Shown: positions 6,010 to 12,186 of the stretch, piece after piece | How the letters are laid out: every line of letters begins with the position of its first letter | Position numbering within the stretch: position 1 is the stretch's first letter | Origin: a virus | DNA length: 30,479 nucleotides | Direction: 5' to 3' (one strand) | Virus record (IMG/VR): IMGVR_UViG_3300042516_004266 | Coordinates: 1-30,479 of that record | Position numbers and translations under genes: made by a program | The notes under the pieces: model-generated | Told to the model about the DNA's origin: nothing | The model's database searches: none | Seen by the model: only the letters and a program-made list of their open reading frames with translations

Positions 6010-6207
6010 ATGACCCGCACGTTCTTCGATCCCGAGGGCTTCTCCTACCAGGCCCCCGAGCGATTCCGCTTCGCCACCTTCCGCCGCGCCTTCACCGGCG
6101 AGTGGGAGCTGAACTGGTTCCACTGCACCGCCGACGACGCCAAGCAGGCCTGGGATGAACTGCAGGCTGACGGCTGGCCGGCGGCGATTCGCGCAGCCAG
6201 CCACTGA
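6010..6207 (+). CDS. Small hypothetical protein (65 aa)
   Basis: A 65-aa protein rich in aromatic residues (FFDPEGFSYQ, WELNWFHCTADDAKQAWDEL). It could be a small alpha/beta fold. It has no recognised domain. The start is set by the hairpin leader at 5971-5989. It is followed after 18 bases by the 6226 gene, which has the ACCACCGCCACC start context. Confidence 0.65.
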   Translation: MTRTFFDPEGFSYQAPERFRFATFRRAFTGEWELNWFHCTADDAKQAWDELQADGWPAAIRAASH

Positions 6208-6225
6208 ACCACCGCCACCTCAGCC

Positions 6226-6411
6226 ATGAGCCCCTTCTTCCCTTCCCTTGACCACTACACCGAGGCCGCCGAGCACCTCCAAGGGGCTGCCGATGCCCTC
6301 GGTCCTTCCGACCTGGCCGACGCCATCCTCGCCCTCAAGGCGGCCGTCAAAGCCGACCATCAGCTTGCCCTTGAGGATCAGGTCGCCAGCTATTGCGCAT
6401 GGGCTGACTAG
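6226..6411 (+). CDS. Small hypothetical protein (61 aa)
   Basis: A 61-aa helical, acidic protein, MSPFFPSLDHYTEAAEHLQG at the start, with DLADAILALKAAVKADHQLA in the middle. It is probably co-transcribed with the preceding gene. Its TAG stop (6409-6411) is the first three bases of the TAGCCA box of the next promoter. Function unknown. Confidence 0.65.
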   Translation: MSPFFPSLDHYTEAAEHLQGAADALGPSDLADAILALKAAVKADHQLALEDQVASYCAWAD

Positions 6412-6437
6412 CCACGGCTAGCTAGACCTGCTATGAT
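6409..6437 (+). promoter_or_regulatory. GCTAG-family promoter for 6477 and 6692 genes
   Basis: TAGCCA (6409-6414), 17 bases containing GGCTAGCTAGACCTGC, then TATGAT (6432-6437). The leader hairpin AGGGG/CCCCT with a perfect GAGA tetraloop lies at 6447-6460, then CTTACCACCACCACCC before the ATG. Confidence 0.75.
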
Positions 6438-6476
6438 CTAGAGCACAGGGGGAGACCCCTCTTACCACCACCACCC

Positions 6477-6659
6477 ATGACCGCTCCCACCCTTCGCGTC
6501 TTCACCGCTGTCTGCACTGTGCAGGTTGAGCGCTATGACGACCGCCCCTTTGAGCACTGCCACACCGTTGAGGCTTTCGACCAGCAGGAAGCCGGCGAAA
6601 TCGTTTTGGCGGATCTGATGCCGCGCTTCGGCCGGGTTTCGCTCAACAGCTGGCTCTGA
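6477..6659 (+). CDS. Small hypothetical protein (60 aa)
   Basis: A 60-aa protein, MTAPTLRVFTAVCTVQVERY at the start, probably a beta hairpin followed by a helix (VEAFDQQEAGEIVLADLM). It has no known family. Its start context CTTACCACCACCACCCATG is repeated exactly before the next gene (6692), which suggests that the start regions are copies of one another. Confidence 0.65.
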   Translation: MTAPTLRVFTAVCTVQVERYDDRPFEHCHTVEAFDQQEAGEIVLADLMPRFGRVSLNSWL

Positions 6660-6691
6660 TTGCCAGCCATCCCCGCTTACCACCACCACCC

Positions 6692-6886
6692 ATGACCCCA
6701 GCTCTTCGCATCACCAAGGTTGGCCGCCGCTTCGCCATCTGCGCCGGCGTGAGCCGCCTGGCCACCTTCGCCAGCTTTGACCTGGCCGCCGCCCACCTGG
6801 CCGAAAACCTGCCCTTCTACCGCTACTGGGCCGGCAGCGTTTCGGTCAGCGTGGAGAACACCCCGACCCGCACCATTCACACCTGA
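6692..6886 (+). CDS. Small hypothetical protein (64 aa)
   Basis: A 64-aa protein with an alpha/beta-like pattern: MTPALRITKVGRRFAICAG, then FASFDLAAAHLAENLPFYRY, then SVSVSVENTPTRTIHT. The start region copies that of the 6477 gene. It lies between that gene and the promoter at 6891. Function unknown. Confidence 0.65.
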   Translation: MTPALRITKVGRRFAICAGVSRLATFASFDLAAAHLAENLPFYRYWAGSVSVSVENTPTRTIHT

Positions 6887-6890
6887 CCGT

Positions 6891-6920
6891 CTAGCCATTC
6901 GTGGCTAGGCGTGGTATGAT
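6891..6920 (+). promoter_or_regulatory. GCTAG-family promoter for 6967 gene
   Basis: CTAGCC (6891-6896) and GGCTAG (6903-6908) are inverted repeats. TAGCCA, 17 bases ending GGCTAGGCGTGG, then TATGAT (6915-6920). The leader hairpin GGGAGGC/GCCTCCC with loop GAGAG lies at 6930-6948. ATCGGG at the 5' side can also pair with CCCGAT just before the ATG, as in the 912 leader. Confidence 0.75.
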
Positions 6921-6966
6921 TTAGACATCGGGAGGCGAGAGGCCTCCCACTTACCCCTCCCCGATC

Positions 6967-7170
6967 ATGACTTTTGAGACTCTTCCATTTGAGCTTTCTC
7001 ACGGTCGCAGCCCCCGTGGCCGTGGCAGCTGGGCCTTTGCCCCGTTCCATCTGCGCAATGACAGCTCCGCTGCCGTGCTGAGCCCCAGCATGACCTTCAC
7101 CGAGGCCAAGAAATGGGCCCGCCTCCAGCCTTCCCTTCAAGGCTTTCAGGTGATCGCCGTTCTCGGCTGA
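6967..7170 (+). CDS. Small hypothetical protein (67 aa)
   Basis: A 67-aa protein, MTFETLPFELSHGRSPRGRG at the start, with a basic Gly/Arg loop and MTFTEAKKWARLQPSLQGFQ near the end. The first 30 codons are less GC-biased at third positions than its neighbours. It is a single-gene unit between promoter boxes. Function unknown. Confidence 0.65.
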   Translation: MTFETLPFELSHGRSPRGRGSWAFAPFHLRNDSSAAVLSPSMTFTEAKKWARLQPSLQGFQVIAVLG

Positions 7171-7184
7171 CTTCAACGCACCTA

Positions 7185-7214
7185 CTAGCCACTCACGGCT
7201 AGAGGTGGTATGAT
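7185..7214 (+). promoter_or_regulatory. GCTAG-family promoter for 7253 gene
   Basis: CTAGCC (7185-7190) and GGCTAG (7197-7202) are inverted repeats with a 6-base centre. TAGCCA, 17 bases, then TATGAT (7209-7214). The leader hairpin GGGC/GCCC with a GAGA tetraloop lies at 7223-7234, then GCTTACCCCC. Confidence 0.75.
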
Positions 7215-7252
7215 TTGCACATGGGCGAGAGCCCGCTTACCCCCGTCACACC

Positions 7253-7558
7253 ATGACCCTCTCCACCTGTTCCGCCACCATCCTTGACCAGATCGGTGGT
7301 GCCCACCGCCTTCAGGCCATGCTCGGCACCCGCAAGATCTTCGCCGGCGACCTCGACCTCACCTTCGACTACAAGATGTGCCGCCGCTCCAACCACTGCC
7401 GCGTCACCTACTGCCCCGGCTCTGACCTCTACTCAGTCGAGTTCCTCAAGGTGGGCCCCAAGACCGGCTGCCGCGTTGTCAGCACCCATGCCGGCGTCTA
7501 CGCCGACTGCCTTCGCCGCCTCTTTGAGACGGAAACCGGCCTCTACCTCTCCCTGTGA
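7253..7558 (+). CDS. Phage-type conserved hypothetical protein (101 aa)
   Basis: A 101-aa protein with the layout ILDQIGGAHRLQAMLGTRKI (about 10-29), LDLTFDYKMCRRSNHCRVTY, SDLYSVEFLKVG and, at the end, YADCLRRLFETETGLYLSL. I recognise this arrangement from a small protein family widespread in phages and prophages (I recall QIGG near the start and an ExxTGLxLSL ending); no function is established as far as I know. The start is set by the promoter and hairpin leader. The plus-strand frame at 7284-7592 is a shadow. Confidence 0.75.
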   Translation: MTLSTCSATILDQIGGAHRLQAMLGTRKIFAGDLDLTFDYKMCRRSNHCRVTYCPGSDLYSVEFLKVGPKTGCRVVSTHAGVYADCLRRLFETETGLYLSL

Positions 7559-7588
7559 GGGCAGAGGCCCCTTCACCCCTTGCCTCCC

Positions 7589-7861
7589 ATGAACGCCCCC
7601 AAAAACGACCCCATTGAGCTGGAAGAGCTACTTGATCACCCCATGCTTCGGCCGGCGGCGATCCGCGCCATTTGCGCCGTGGCCAAGCTGCTCAAGCTCC
7701 GCAAGGAAGAGGGCCCACCCTTGACCCCCTACGAACAGATGCTCTACCAGGCCGTCCGCAAGCTCTATTTCGACATCCCCGTTGATGAAAAGCGGCAGGC
7801 TTTCGACCTGCCCGACAGGATCACCGCAGAACAGATTCAGGGGAAGATCAGCCATGGCTGA
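7589..7861 (+). CDS. Hypothetical protein (90 aa)
   Basis: A 90-aa acidic, mostly helical protein: MNAPKNDPIELEELLDHPML, then AICAVAKLLKLRKEEGPPLT. It starts 30 bases after the previous stop. A TTG at 7580 is in frame, but the ATG at 7589 with its C-rich context is preferred. It overlaps the next gene by 8 bases (ATGGCTGA, 7854-7861), the same junction found four times in the 3.1-4.0 kb operon. Confidence 0.65.
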   Translation: MNAPKNDPIELEELLDHPMLRPAAIRAICAVAKLLKLRKEEGPPLTPYEQMLYQAVRKLYFDIPVDEKRQAFDLPDRITAEQIQGKISHG

Positions 7862-8303
7862 ACTCTGTTGCGCCGTGGTGATCCGCCGCAGTCCAAACCT
7901 CAGCTTCTCACTCGCCACCGTCGAACGGCACGACCCGCCGCACGTCAGCGTCGATTTCCTGCATCAGCACGTCGAAACCCAGATGCTGGAGTGCCTGTCC
8001 ATCAGCCACGACGGAATTGAGATCGCCACCTTGTGGATGGACGAAGAGGGCAAGCTCAGGAGCAAGCAGGTGAGCGCTCTGATGCGCTTCACGGAAGAGG
8101 GCCGGCGGGCGGGCCCCGTCGCTGACGCCCTGGCCGGCAACCTCGTGATCACCGGCCCCACTGACCAAGAGGGGGACACCCTGCTCTTGCCCGAGCACGT
8201 GGCCGTTCAGCTCTGCGACGTGCTCAACGAAGGCAGTGGCGTGGCCATCACCAACACCCTTCACATGCTGGTGACAAGCCTGCCGACCATCGTTTCAAAG
8301 TGA
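7854..8303 (+). CDS. Hypothetical protein (149 aa)
   Basis: A 149-aa protein of unknown function, starting MAELCCAVVIRRSPNLSFSL. It has alternating strands in the first half (ISHDGIEIATLWMDEEGKLR) and LLLPEHVAVQLCDVLNEGSG near the C-terminus. No catalytic motif is seen. The start is chosen by the 8-base overlap with the preceding stop; the frame is open back to 7782 within that gene. Confidence 0.65.
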   Translation: MAELCCAVVIRRSPNLSFSLATVERHDPPHVSVDFLHQHVETQMLECLSISHDGIEIATLWMDEEGKLRSKQVSALMRFTEEGRRAGPVADALAGNLVITGPTDQEGDTLLLPEHVAVQLCDVLNEGSGVAITNTLHMLVTSLPTIVSK

Positions 8304-8310
8304 CCACCAC

Positions 8311-8320
8311 CTAGCTAGCC
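8311..8320 (+). repeat. GCTAG box without a -10 element
   Basis: CTAGCTAGCC follows CCAC between genes at 8303 and 8342 but is not followed by a TATGAT-like hexamer at the usual distance. It looks like a decayed or partial member of the promoter family. Confidence 0.5.
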
Positions 8321-8341
8321 TGCGTCTTTACCCATCCCGTC

Positions 8342-8506
8342 ATGCTCGTTGCCGAGATCAAAGCCCTCGCCGACTCCAAGGGTTGGCCCCTCGTCATGCA
8401 CGAAGAGGATTGCGAACCCGTGACCTTCACCATCACCATCGGCGGCCACCACTTCACGCGCATTTGCCTGGACCGCCTGATTGCGATCGTCAACCACTAC
8501 CGCTGA
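8342..8506 (+). CDS. Small hypothetical protein (54 aa)
   Basis: A 54-aa frame: MLVAEIKALADSKGWPLVMH, then acidic residues, then VTFTITIGGHHFTRICLDRL. It is probably a small beta-alpha protein. The ATG follows ACCCATCCCGTC, the usual C-rich start context, and its TGA overlaps the next ATG by one base (TGATG). It was found by reading the gap between larger frames. Confidence 0.6.
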   Translation: MLVAEIKALADSKGWPLVMHEEDCEPVTFTITIGGHHFTRICLDRLIAIVNHYR

Positions 8507-8724
8507 TGCCCCACCTCACCCTGTCCTACTTCTGGGCCGGCTCCCGCCAGCTGGTCAGCTACAGCGCTTCTGACCCCACTTGGCGGCAACACTTCACCGA
8601 GCTGGCCGCACTGGGCCACAGCCCCAAGATCATCTACGCCAACCATGCCATTCCGACTTCCCGCGAACCAGACCGAGGCGCTGAAGGACGCCCGAAAGAT
8701 CCGCGACCTGCTGCGACGGTTTGA
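8506..8724 (+). CDS. Small hypothetical protein (72 aa) with overlapping tail
   Basis: A 72-aa frame starting MPHLTLSYFWAGSRQLVSYS, coupled to the preceding stop through TGATG. The first 50 residues look like a real protein. The last 25 (EPDRGAEGRPKDPRPAATV) have low complexity and overlap the next gene by 80 bases, so the tail may be a read-through into that gene after an original stop was lost. Confidence 0.55.
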   Translation: MPHLTLSYFWAGSRQLVSYSASDPTWRQHFTELAALGHSPKIIYANHAIPTSREPDRGAEGRPKDPRPAATV

Positions 8725-8851
8725 GGCGCGTCACCACGATCTGTTCCTGCCGTTTGAGCGTGTGCGGCTGAGCGCCACTGTTGACACGATGACCGCACTG
8801 GTGACAGCGCTGCGAACGCCGCCAGGCGCTGAAGATCAATACACCCGATAG
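8645..8851 (+). CDS. Small hypothetical helical protein (68 aa)
   Basis: A 68-aa basic, helical protein: MPFRLPANQTEALKDARKIR, then DLLRRFEARHHDLFLPFERV. It has no known domain. It overlaps the preceding gene by 80 bases in another frame and overlaps the 3' end of the terminase gene on the opposite strand by 16 bases (8836-8851). Codon pattern and composition favour this frame over the overlapping one. Confidence 0.55.
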   Translation: MPFRLPANQTEALKDARKIRDLLRRFEARHHDLFLPFERVRLSATVDTMTALVTALRTPPGAEDQYTR

Positions 8852-10227
8852 CCAGAGCGGTGCGTCCGGTTGTTGCCGTTGCAGCTCCCCCAGACCAAGT
8901 ACCTGAGGGCGTCGCCAGCGTGCGAGTAATCCGTGGCCCCGCCTTTCTGCGGATGCCCGGCCTGATCGTAGGCCCAGCGTTCCAGTGAGATCGCCAGGTT
9001 GGGGCAGGCCCGCTCGTTGACCCTGATCAGGCCACGATGGAACAGGGAGTTGACGTGAGAGATGGTCTCGGCCACCGGCGGATTCTTCCTCTCGGCATGA
9101 ACCGTCAGCCCGGCTTCCCGCAGAATCTGGTGATCGCTCTTGGTGCTTGAGGTGCTAGCCGCGCCGCCGGATGCGTCCGGGTAGCAGGTCACAACCCTGC
9201 GCTGAGTCTGCGCCGGGAACTTCTGCTGCAAGTGCCGGGCCACCTCAAACGTGTCCTTGAGCTTGTACTCCCCGAAGATGTGCAAGACCTGCCGGCCGCC
9301 CTCTTGACGGAACACGCCGAAGCAGCCGTGCGAGTTGCCGATGTTGAAGTCAAGCCCCACGTAGACCGCTTCCCCGTGCTCAGCAGCCGTGAGCGTGGTG
9401 GTATGAATCCGGCGGTCATAGCTGCTGAAGATGTTGCTCTGAGCGAGGTTGACGAACTCCCCATTCAGGTAGGCCTCAATCAGCTCGGGCGGGTACTGCT
9501 CACGGAGGCTTTGGACGTAGGTCTCAGGCAGGTGCGGGTTGTCAGTTGTCTTGGCCCGGATCAGCCGCTTCGACGGATCCTCGCTCTCGACGAAGAAACC
9601 GTGCATCCAACCGAAGCCTTCCGGCGTGCAGGCCACAGCGATCTGCGGCTTGATGCCGGTTCGGATGCGACCCTGCAGCAGTCGGAACGAGTTGACAGCG
9701 GCCTGGGGCTTCACGGTGTCGATCTCGTCTACCAGGGCCCAGCTGGCATTGATCCCCCGGATGCGTGCCACGTTCTCAAAGGACCGCAGGAGGCAGCGTG
9801 AGGTGCTGCCGTCAGCGTTGCGCACCTCAAACTCAGAGGCGCCCTTGTGGTAGGTGTAGTCCACCCCCCAGGAGTCCCAGAGGTCAATGGTCTGGGGGAC
9901 CAGAATGTCCGACAACATGCCGAAGGTGGGCTCCATGGCGATGCCCACGTAGCCGGGATTGTCTTCTGCCAGCTGCAGCATCTTGGCGCTGAGGGCGAAG
10001 CTCTTGCCGGCTCCGAACCCCGCCACCAAGCCCAGGTGCCGGGTGGCGGAATCTTCAAGGAAGGCCCGCTGGTGAGGCAGCAGCGACTCCAGGCGCCGGG
10101 CTTGGCGCACCTGATTGCGAGCGACCACGAAGGCCTCGTCCCCGTAGCCACGAACCAGTGACTGAAGGGTGACGCCACGGTAGAGATCGGACAGGACGCT
10201 GGTTTTGAGAGGGGTGGGCTTTCTCAT
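8836..10227 (-). CDS. terL: Phage terminase large subunit
   Basis: A 463-aa protein with the two-domain plan of large terminases, the motor-nuclease that cuts and pumps DNA into proheads. The ATPase domain shows Walker A GFGAGKS (70-76), Walker B ALVDEID (164-170) and the ACTPEG coupling motif (199-204). The RNase H-like nuclease domain shows GLDFN (291-295, Asp293), CYPDASG (348-354, Asp351) and YSHAGDALRY (434-443, Asp439), so all three acidic positions are present. The length is normal. The ATG at 10227 has only a distant GAGG upstream and no GCTAG box, so it may depend on transcription from further upstream. Its probable small-subunit partner lies upstream at 11057-11770, separated by an HNH gene on the other strand. 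Confidence 0.95.
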   Translation of the reverse strand: MRKPTPLKTSVLSDLYRGVTLQSLVRGYGDEAFVVARNQVRQARRLESLLPHQRAFLEDSATRHLGLVAGFGAGKSFALSAKMLQLAEDNPGYVGIAMEPTFGMLSDILVPQTIDLWDSWGVDYTYHKGASEFEVRNADGSTSRCLLRSFENVARIRGINASWALVDEIDTVKPQAAVNSFRLLQGRIRTGIKPQIAVACTPEGFGWMHGFFVESEDPSKRLIRAKTTDNPHLPETYVQSLREQYPPELIEAYLNGEFVNLAQSNIFSSYDRRIHTTTLTAAEHGEAVYVGLDFNIGNSHGCFGVFRQEGGRQVLHIFGEYKLKDTFEVARHLQQKFPAQTQRRVVTCYPDASGGAASTSSTKSDHQILREAGLTVHAERKNPPVAETISHVNSLFHRGLIRVNERACPNLAISLERWAYDQAGHPQKGGATDYSHAGDALRYLVWGSCNGNNRTHRSGYRVY

Positions 10228-10280
10228 TACGCTGGCCTCAGCTGCTCAACCAATCCGTGTTCCAATCGACCAACAAGACC

Positions 10281-10427
10281 ATGGGCAAGGATCCGGGCGT
10301 GATCGCCGCCAGCGCCGAGTCGAACCGCGCTGTCCGGGTGGACACCAAGGGCGACTGCGACGCGAACTTCAGCTTGACGGACACTCCTGCATCGGTGGTG
10401 CCGTTTCGTGGCTTCAAGGTCAGCTGA
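10281..10427 (+). CDS. Possible small protein (48 aa)
   Basis: A 48-aa frame beginning MGKDPGVIAASAESNRAVRV and ending FRGFKVS. It is open upstream to 10209, and a GTG at 10257 would add eight residues (VFQSTNKT). It lies opposite the promoter-proximal end of the terminase gene and ends just before a GCTAGCTAG box. It could be a real small gene or a remnant of a larger one. No promoter or ribosome site is evident. Confidence 0.35.
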   Translation: MGKDPGVIAASAESNRAVRVDTKGDCDANFSLTDTPASVVPFRGFKVS

Positions 10428-10434
10428 TACCAGT

Positions 10435-10498
10435 CTAGCTAGCTAGAGTGGGTGGTCTGGTGAGGTGCAACTCCCAGACCCAACCAACCTTTAGCTAG
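10435..10498 (+). repeat. GCTAG boxes flanking the start of the NUMOD4/HNH gene
   Basis: CTAGCTAGCTAG at 10435-10446 is a triple unit followed by AGTGGGTGG but not by a -10 hexamer. TAGCTAG recurs at 10492-10498, eight bases before the ATG. Between them GGTCTGG and CCAGACC can pair around a 13-base loop. This resembles a promoter cassette altered by insertion. Confidence 0.5.
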
Positions 10499-10505
10499 AA
10501 GGCTG

Positions 10506-11060
10506 ATGCAATCAAGCGTAGAACGCTGGCTGCCAATCTTTGGATGGGAGGGCCTGTACGAGGTGAGCAGCCAGGGAAGAGTCCGCAGCCTTGACCGAGT
10601 TGTGGCCTACAAAAATGGGGCGGCGCGGGCCTGGCCTTCTCGGATTCTCAAGCCGTCTCAAAGAGGCGGATACCTCAGAGTTCAGCTGAGCCGACCTGGC
10701 AACCTAGTGGACCGCTCAGTTCACGACCTAGTTGCGGGGGCTTTCCTTGGCCCCCGGCCTGAGGGGCTCATTGTGCTTCATGGAAAAGGAGGCCGCCATG
10801 ACAACAGCGTGGCCAACCTGAGCTACGGCACTCACGCCAAGAACAACGGCGAAGACAGGATTCGTGATGGCACCGATCTGAGAGGTGAGCGCAACCATCG
10901 CTCGACCCTGACCCCTGAAGTGGTGTTGTACGCCCGTGCTGAGAGAGCAAAGGGCCGATCCGTGAGGGCCATCGCCAGGGAGCTAGGCCGCCCTTACAAC
11001 AGCTTGTGGCGAGCGGTAGCCGGGCACAACTGGGGATGGCTCAGTGGTCCGCAGGGTTAG
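10506..11060 (+). CDS. NUMOD4/HNH homing endonuclease-type protein
   Basis: A 184-aa protein. Residues 6-32 (ERWLPIFGWEGLYEVSSQGR and following VRSLDR) are a textbook NUMOD4 DNA-binding motif. The middle (VHDLVAGAFLGPRPEGLIVL then HGKGG, NLSYGTHAKNN) follows the HNH_3 layout, although the usual N-H-x-D-G-D core reads L-H-G-K-G-G here, so catalytic activity is uncertain. The C-terminus (SVRAIARELGRPYNSLWRAV) is a helix-turn-helix. AGAAGG before the ATG is a plausible Shine-Dalgarno sequence, unlike most genes here. It lies between the two terminase genes on the opposite strand, a typical landing place for homing endonucleases. Its stop overlaps that of the small terminase by 4 bases. Confidence 0.85.
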   Translation: MQSSVERWLPIFGWEGLYEVSSQGRVRSLDRVVAYKNGAARAWPSRILKPSQRGGYLRVQLSRPGNLVDRSVHDLVAGAFLGPRPEGLIVLHGKGGRHDNSVANLSYGTHAKNNGEDRIRDGTDLRGERNHRSTLTPEVVLYARAERAKGRSVRAIARELGRPYNSLWRAVAGHNWGWLSGPQG

Positions 11061-11770
11061 ACGGCTTTGCCTGAAGGTGCCGCCGCTACGGGTGGCGGAC
11101 CGGCTTGCGCAAGAAAGGCAGCCGACTCTTCGCTAGCCGAAGCGTCCATTTCCTCCAGGGCGGCAACGAGCTTGCCGACTCCGAGGCTCTCATTCCAGAG
11201 GCCGCTGGCGGTCATGGCCGTGCTGTTGAGCGTGGCCATGAAACGACTGGAGCGGTCGAGATTCCACTCGCTGTCAGGAAGCCGATCGACGGCTTTCGTG
11301 ACCTTGAGCAGGACTTTGGATGCCAGGGAGGCAAGGCCCTTGCTCATCTGGTGCTGAACCCGCTGGTATTCCTCGATTGAGATCCGCATTTCGGCCCGAC
11401 GCTGCTCTGCGTTGAGGCGGGCCTGAGTGGCGAACTCGTGCCGATCCCAGAGTTCGGCCCGGTAGGCCCAACGGTTGAGGCGGTGGTACTCAGAGAGGGT
11501 GGTGGCGTTGGGGGCTTTCTTGACGAGGGGATCTGCGATCAGGATCTCAACTGCGTCTCTGATGGATCGCTGAGGGCCAATGCCGAGGTAGGCCTGAAAG
11601 TACCGATAGGCGAGGGAGCTTTCGTCGAGTTGTTGTTCCCAGGCCTTGATGGCGTTGCCGTGTTCGACTTGAAGACCAGTTGATTTGTCGGATCCCACAG
11701 AACCTGCGGCGCCGCCGCATGAAGAGTGTGGACAGAGACTAGCCACAGCCGGACTTGCGGGTCTCTCCAC
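11057..11770 (-). CDS. terS: Probable terminase small subunit
   Basis: A 237-aa frame. The block AWEQQLDESSLAYRYFQAYL, then GPQRSIRDAVEIL, then YHRLNRWAYRAELWDRHEFA matches the layout of phage small terminases that begin with W-x-(R/Q)-Q-x-x-E-S, a helix-turn-helix, and a W-x-x-R-A-x-x-(W/Y)-D ending. The small subunit binds the packaging site and loads the large subunit. The C-terminal half is helical and ends in an Ala/Pro-rich tail. The start is uncertain: GTG at 11770 overlaps the divergent promoter, and an in-frame GTG at 11698 would give a protein beginning at VGSDKSTG, closer to the family. No ATG fits. Confidence 0.7.
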   Translation of the reverse strand: MERPASPAVASLCPHSSCGGAAGSVGSDKSTGLQVEHGNAIKAWEQQLDESSLAYRYFQAYLGIGPQRSIRDAVEILIADPLVKKAPNATTLSEYHRLNRWAYRAELWDRHEFATQARLNAEQRRAEMRISIEEYQRVQHQMSKGLASLASKVLLKVTKAVDRLPDSEWNLDRSSRFMATLNSTAMTASGLWNESLGVGKLVAALEEMDASASEESAAFLAQAGPPPVAAAPSGKAV

Positions 11771-11790
11771 CCTGGCTAGGGTGGTAGCAT
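11767..11790 (+). promoter_or_regulatory. Variant GCTAG promoter with dyad for regulator gene
   Basis: CCACCCT (11767-11773), centre GGCT, AGGGTGG (11778-11784), then TAGCAT (11785-11790) as -10. The dyad is tighter (4-base centre) than in the other boxes. No hairpin leader follows; the ATG at 11812 is about 15 bases from the expected start of transcription. Confidence 0.65.
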
Positions 11791-11811
11791 TGGTAGATCA
11801 GAGACCGTTTC

Positions 11812-12147
11812 ATGGCTGCACGCATCAACATCGACCCCGACCTGCTGGTGAACACCTATCAGCGGACCAGGAGCCTGCGCTCAACCGGGCGTGAACTGGG
11901 ACTGGGGCACATGGTGGTGCGGAATCACCTGACGCGGCTGGGGATCCCCCTGATTGAGAACAAGACGCCGAACGACGAGTCGCTGAGCCCGACGAGCAAG
12001 GTCTACCTTCGGCCGAGCCAGATTGAGCGGACCGATGCGCTTGCGCAGGAGGCAGGGCTTGGTCGCCACGAAATGGCAAGGCAGATTTACGGGATGGGCC
12101 TGGACGCCTACGAGAAGCAGCAAGCCAAGAAAGCTGCCAAGAAATAG
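11812..12147 (+). CDS. HTH plus ribbon-helix-helix-like DNA-binding protein
   Basis: A 111-aa protein with two apparent DNA-binding segments. Residues 11-44 (LLVNTYQRTRSLRSTGRELG and following HMVVRNHL) look like a helix-turn-helix. Residues about 64-100 (VYLRPSQIERTDALAQEAGL then RHEMARQIYGMGLDAYE) fit a ribbon-helix-helix strand plus two helices. The tail is Lys/Ala-rich. It is the clearest small transcription factor in the window, starts close to its own dyad promoter, and diverges from the small terminase. It is therefore a candidate regulator of the GCTAG promoters; this link is inference. The TAG stop lies within the next box. Confidence 0.75.
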   Translation: MAARINIDPDLLVNTYQRTRSLRSTGRELGLGHMVVRNHLTRLGIPLIENKTPNDESLSPTSKVYLRPSQIERTDALAQEAGLGRHEMARQIYGMGLDAYEKQQAKKAAKK

Positions 12148-12162
12148 CTAGTGTGGTAGAGT
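12135..12162 (+). promoter_or_regulatory. Variant GCTAG promoter for 12187 gene
   Basis: TGCCAA (12135-12140), 16 bases containing TAGCTAGTGTGG, then TAGAGT (12157-12162). The same TGCCAA/16-base arrangement is found at 23957-23984 on the minus strand. A short leader CACTTACCACCTGCC leads to the ATG. Confidence 0.65.
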
Positions 12163-12186
12163 GTGAGGGCACACTTACCACCTGCC

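Noticed and set aside
1495-7861. CRISPR array suggested by the many similar short repeats
   Set aside because: Repeat units are hundreds of bases apart, are followed by genes and include a -10 hexamer; there are no regular spacers and no cas genes.
9232-9801. Plus-strand frame of 189 aa opposite the terminase
   Set aside because: It is a shadow; terL has all ATPase and nuclease motifs in the minus frame.
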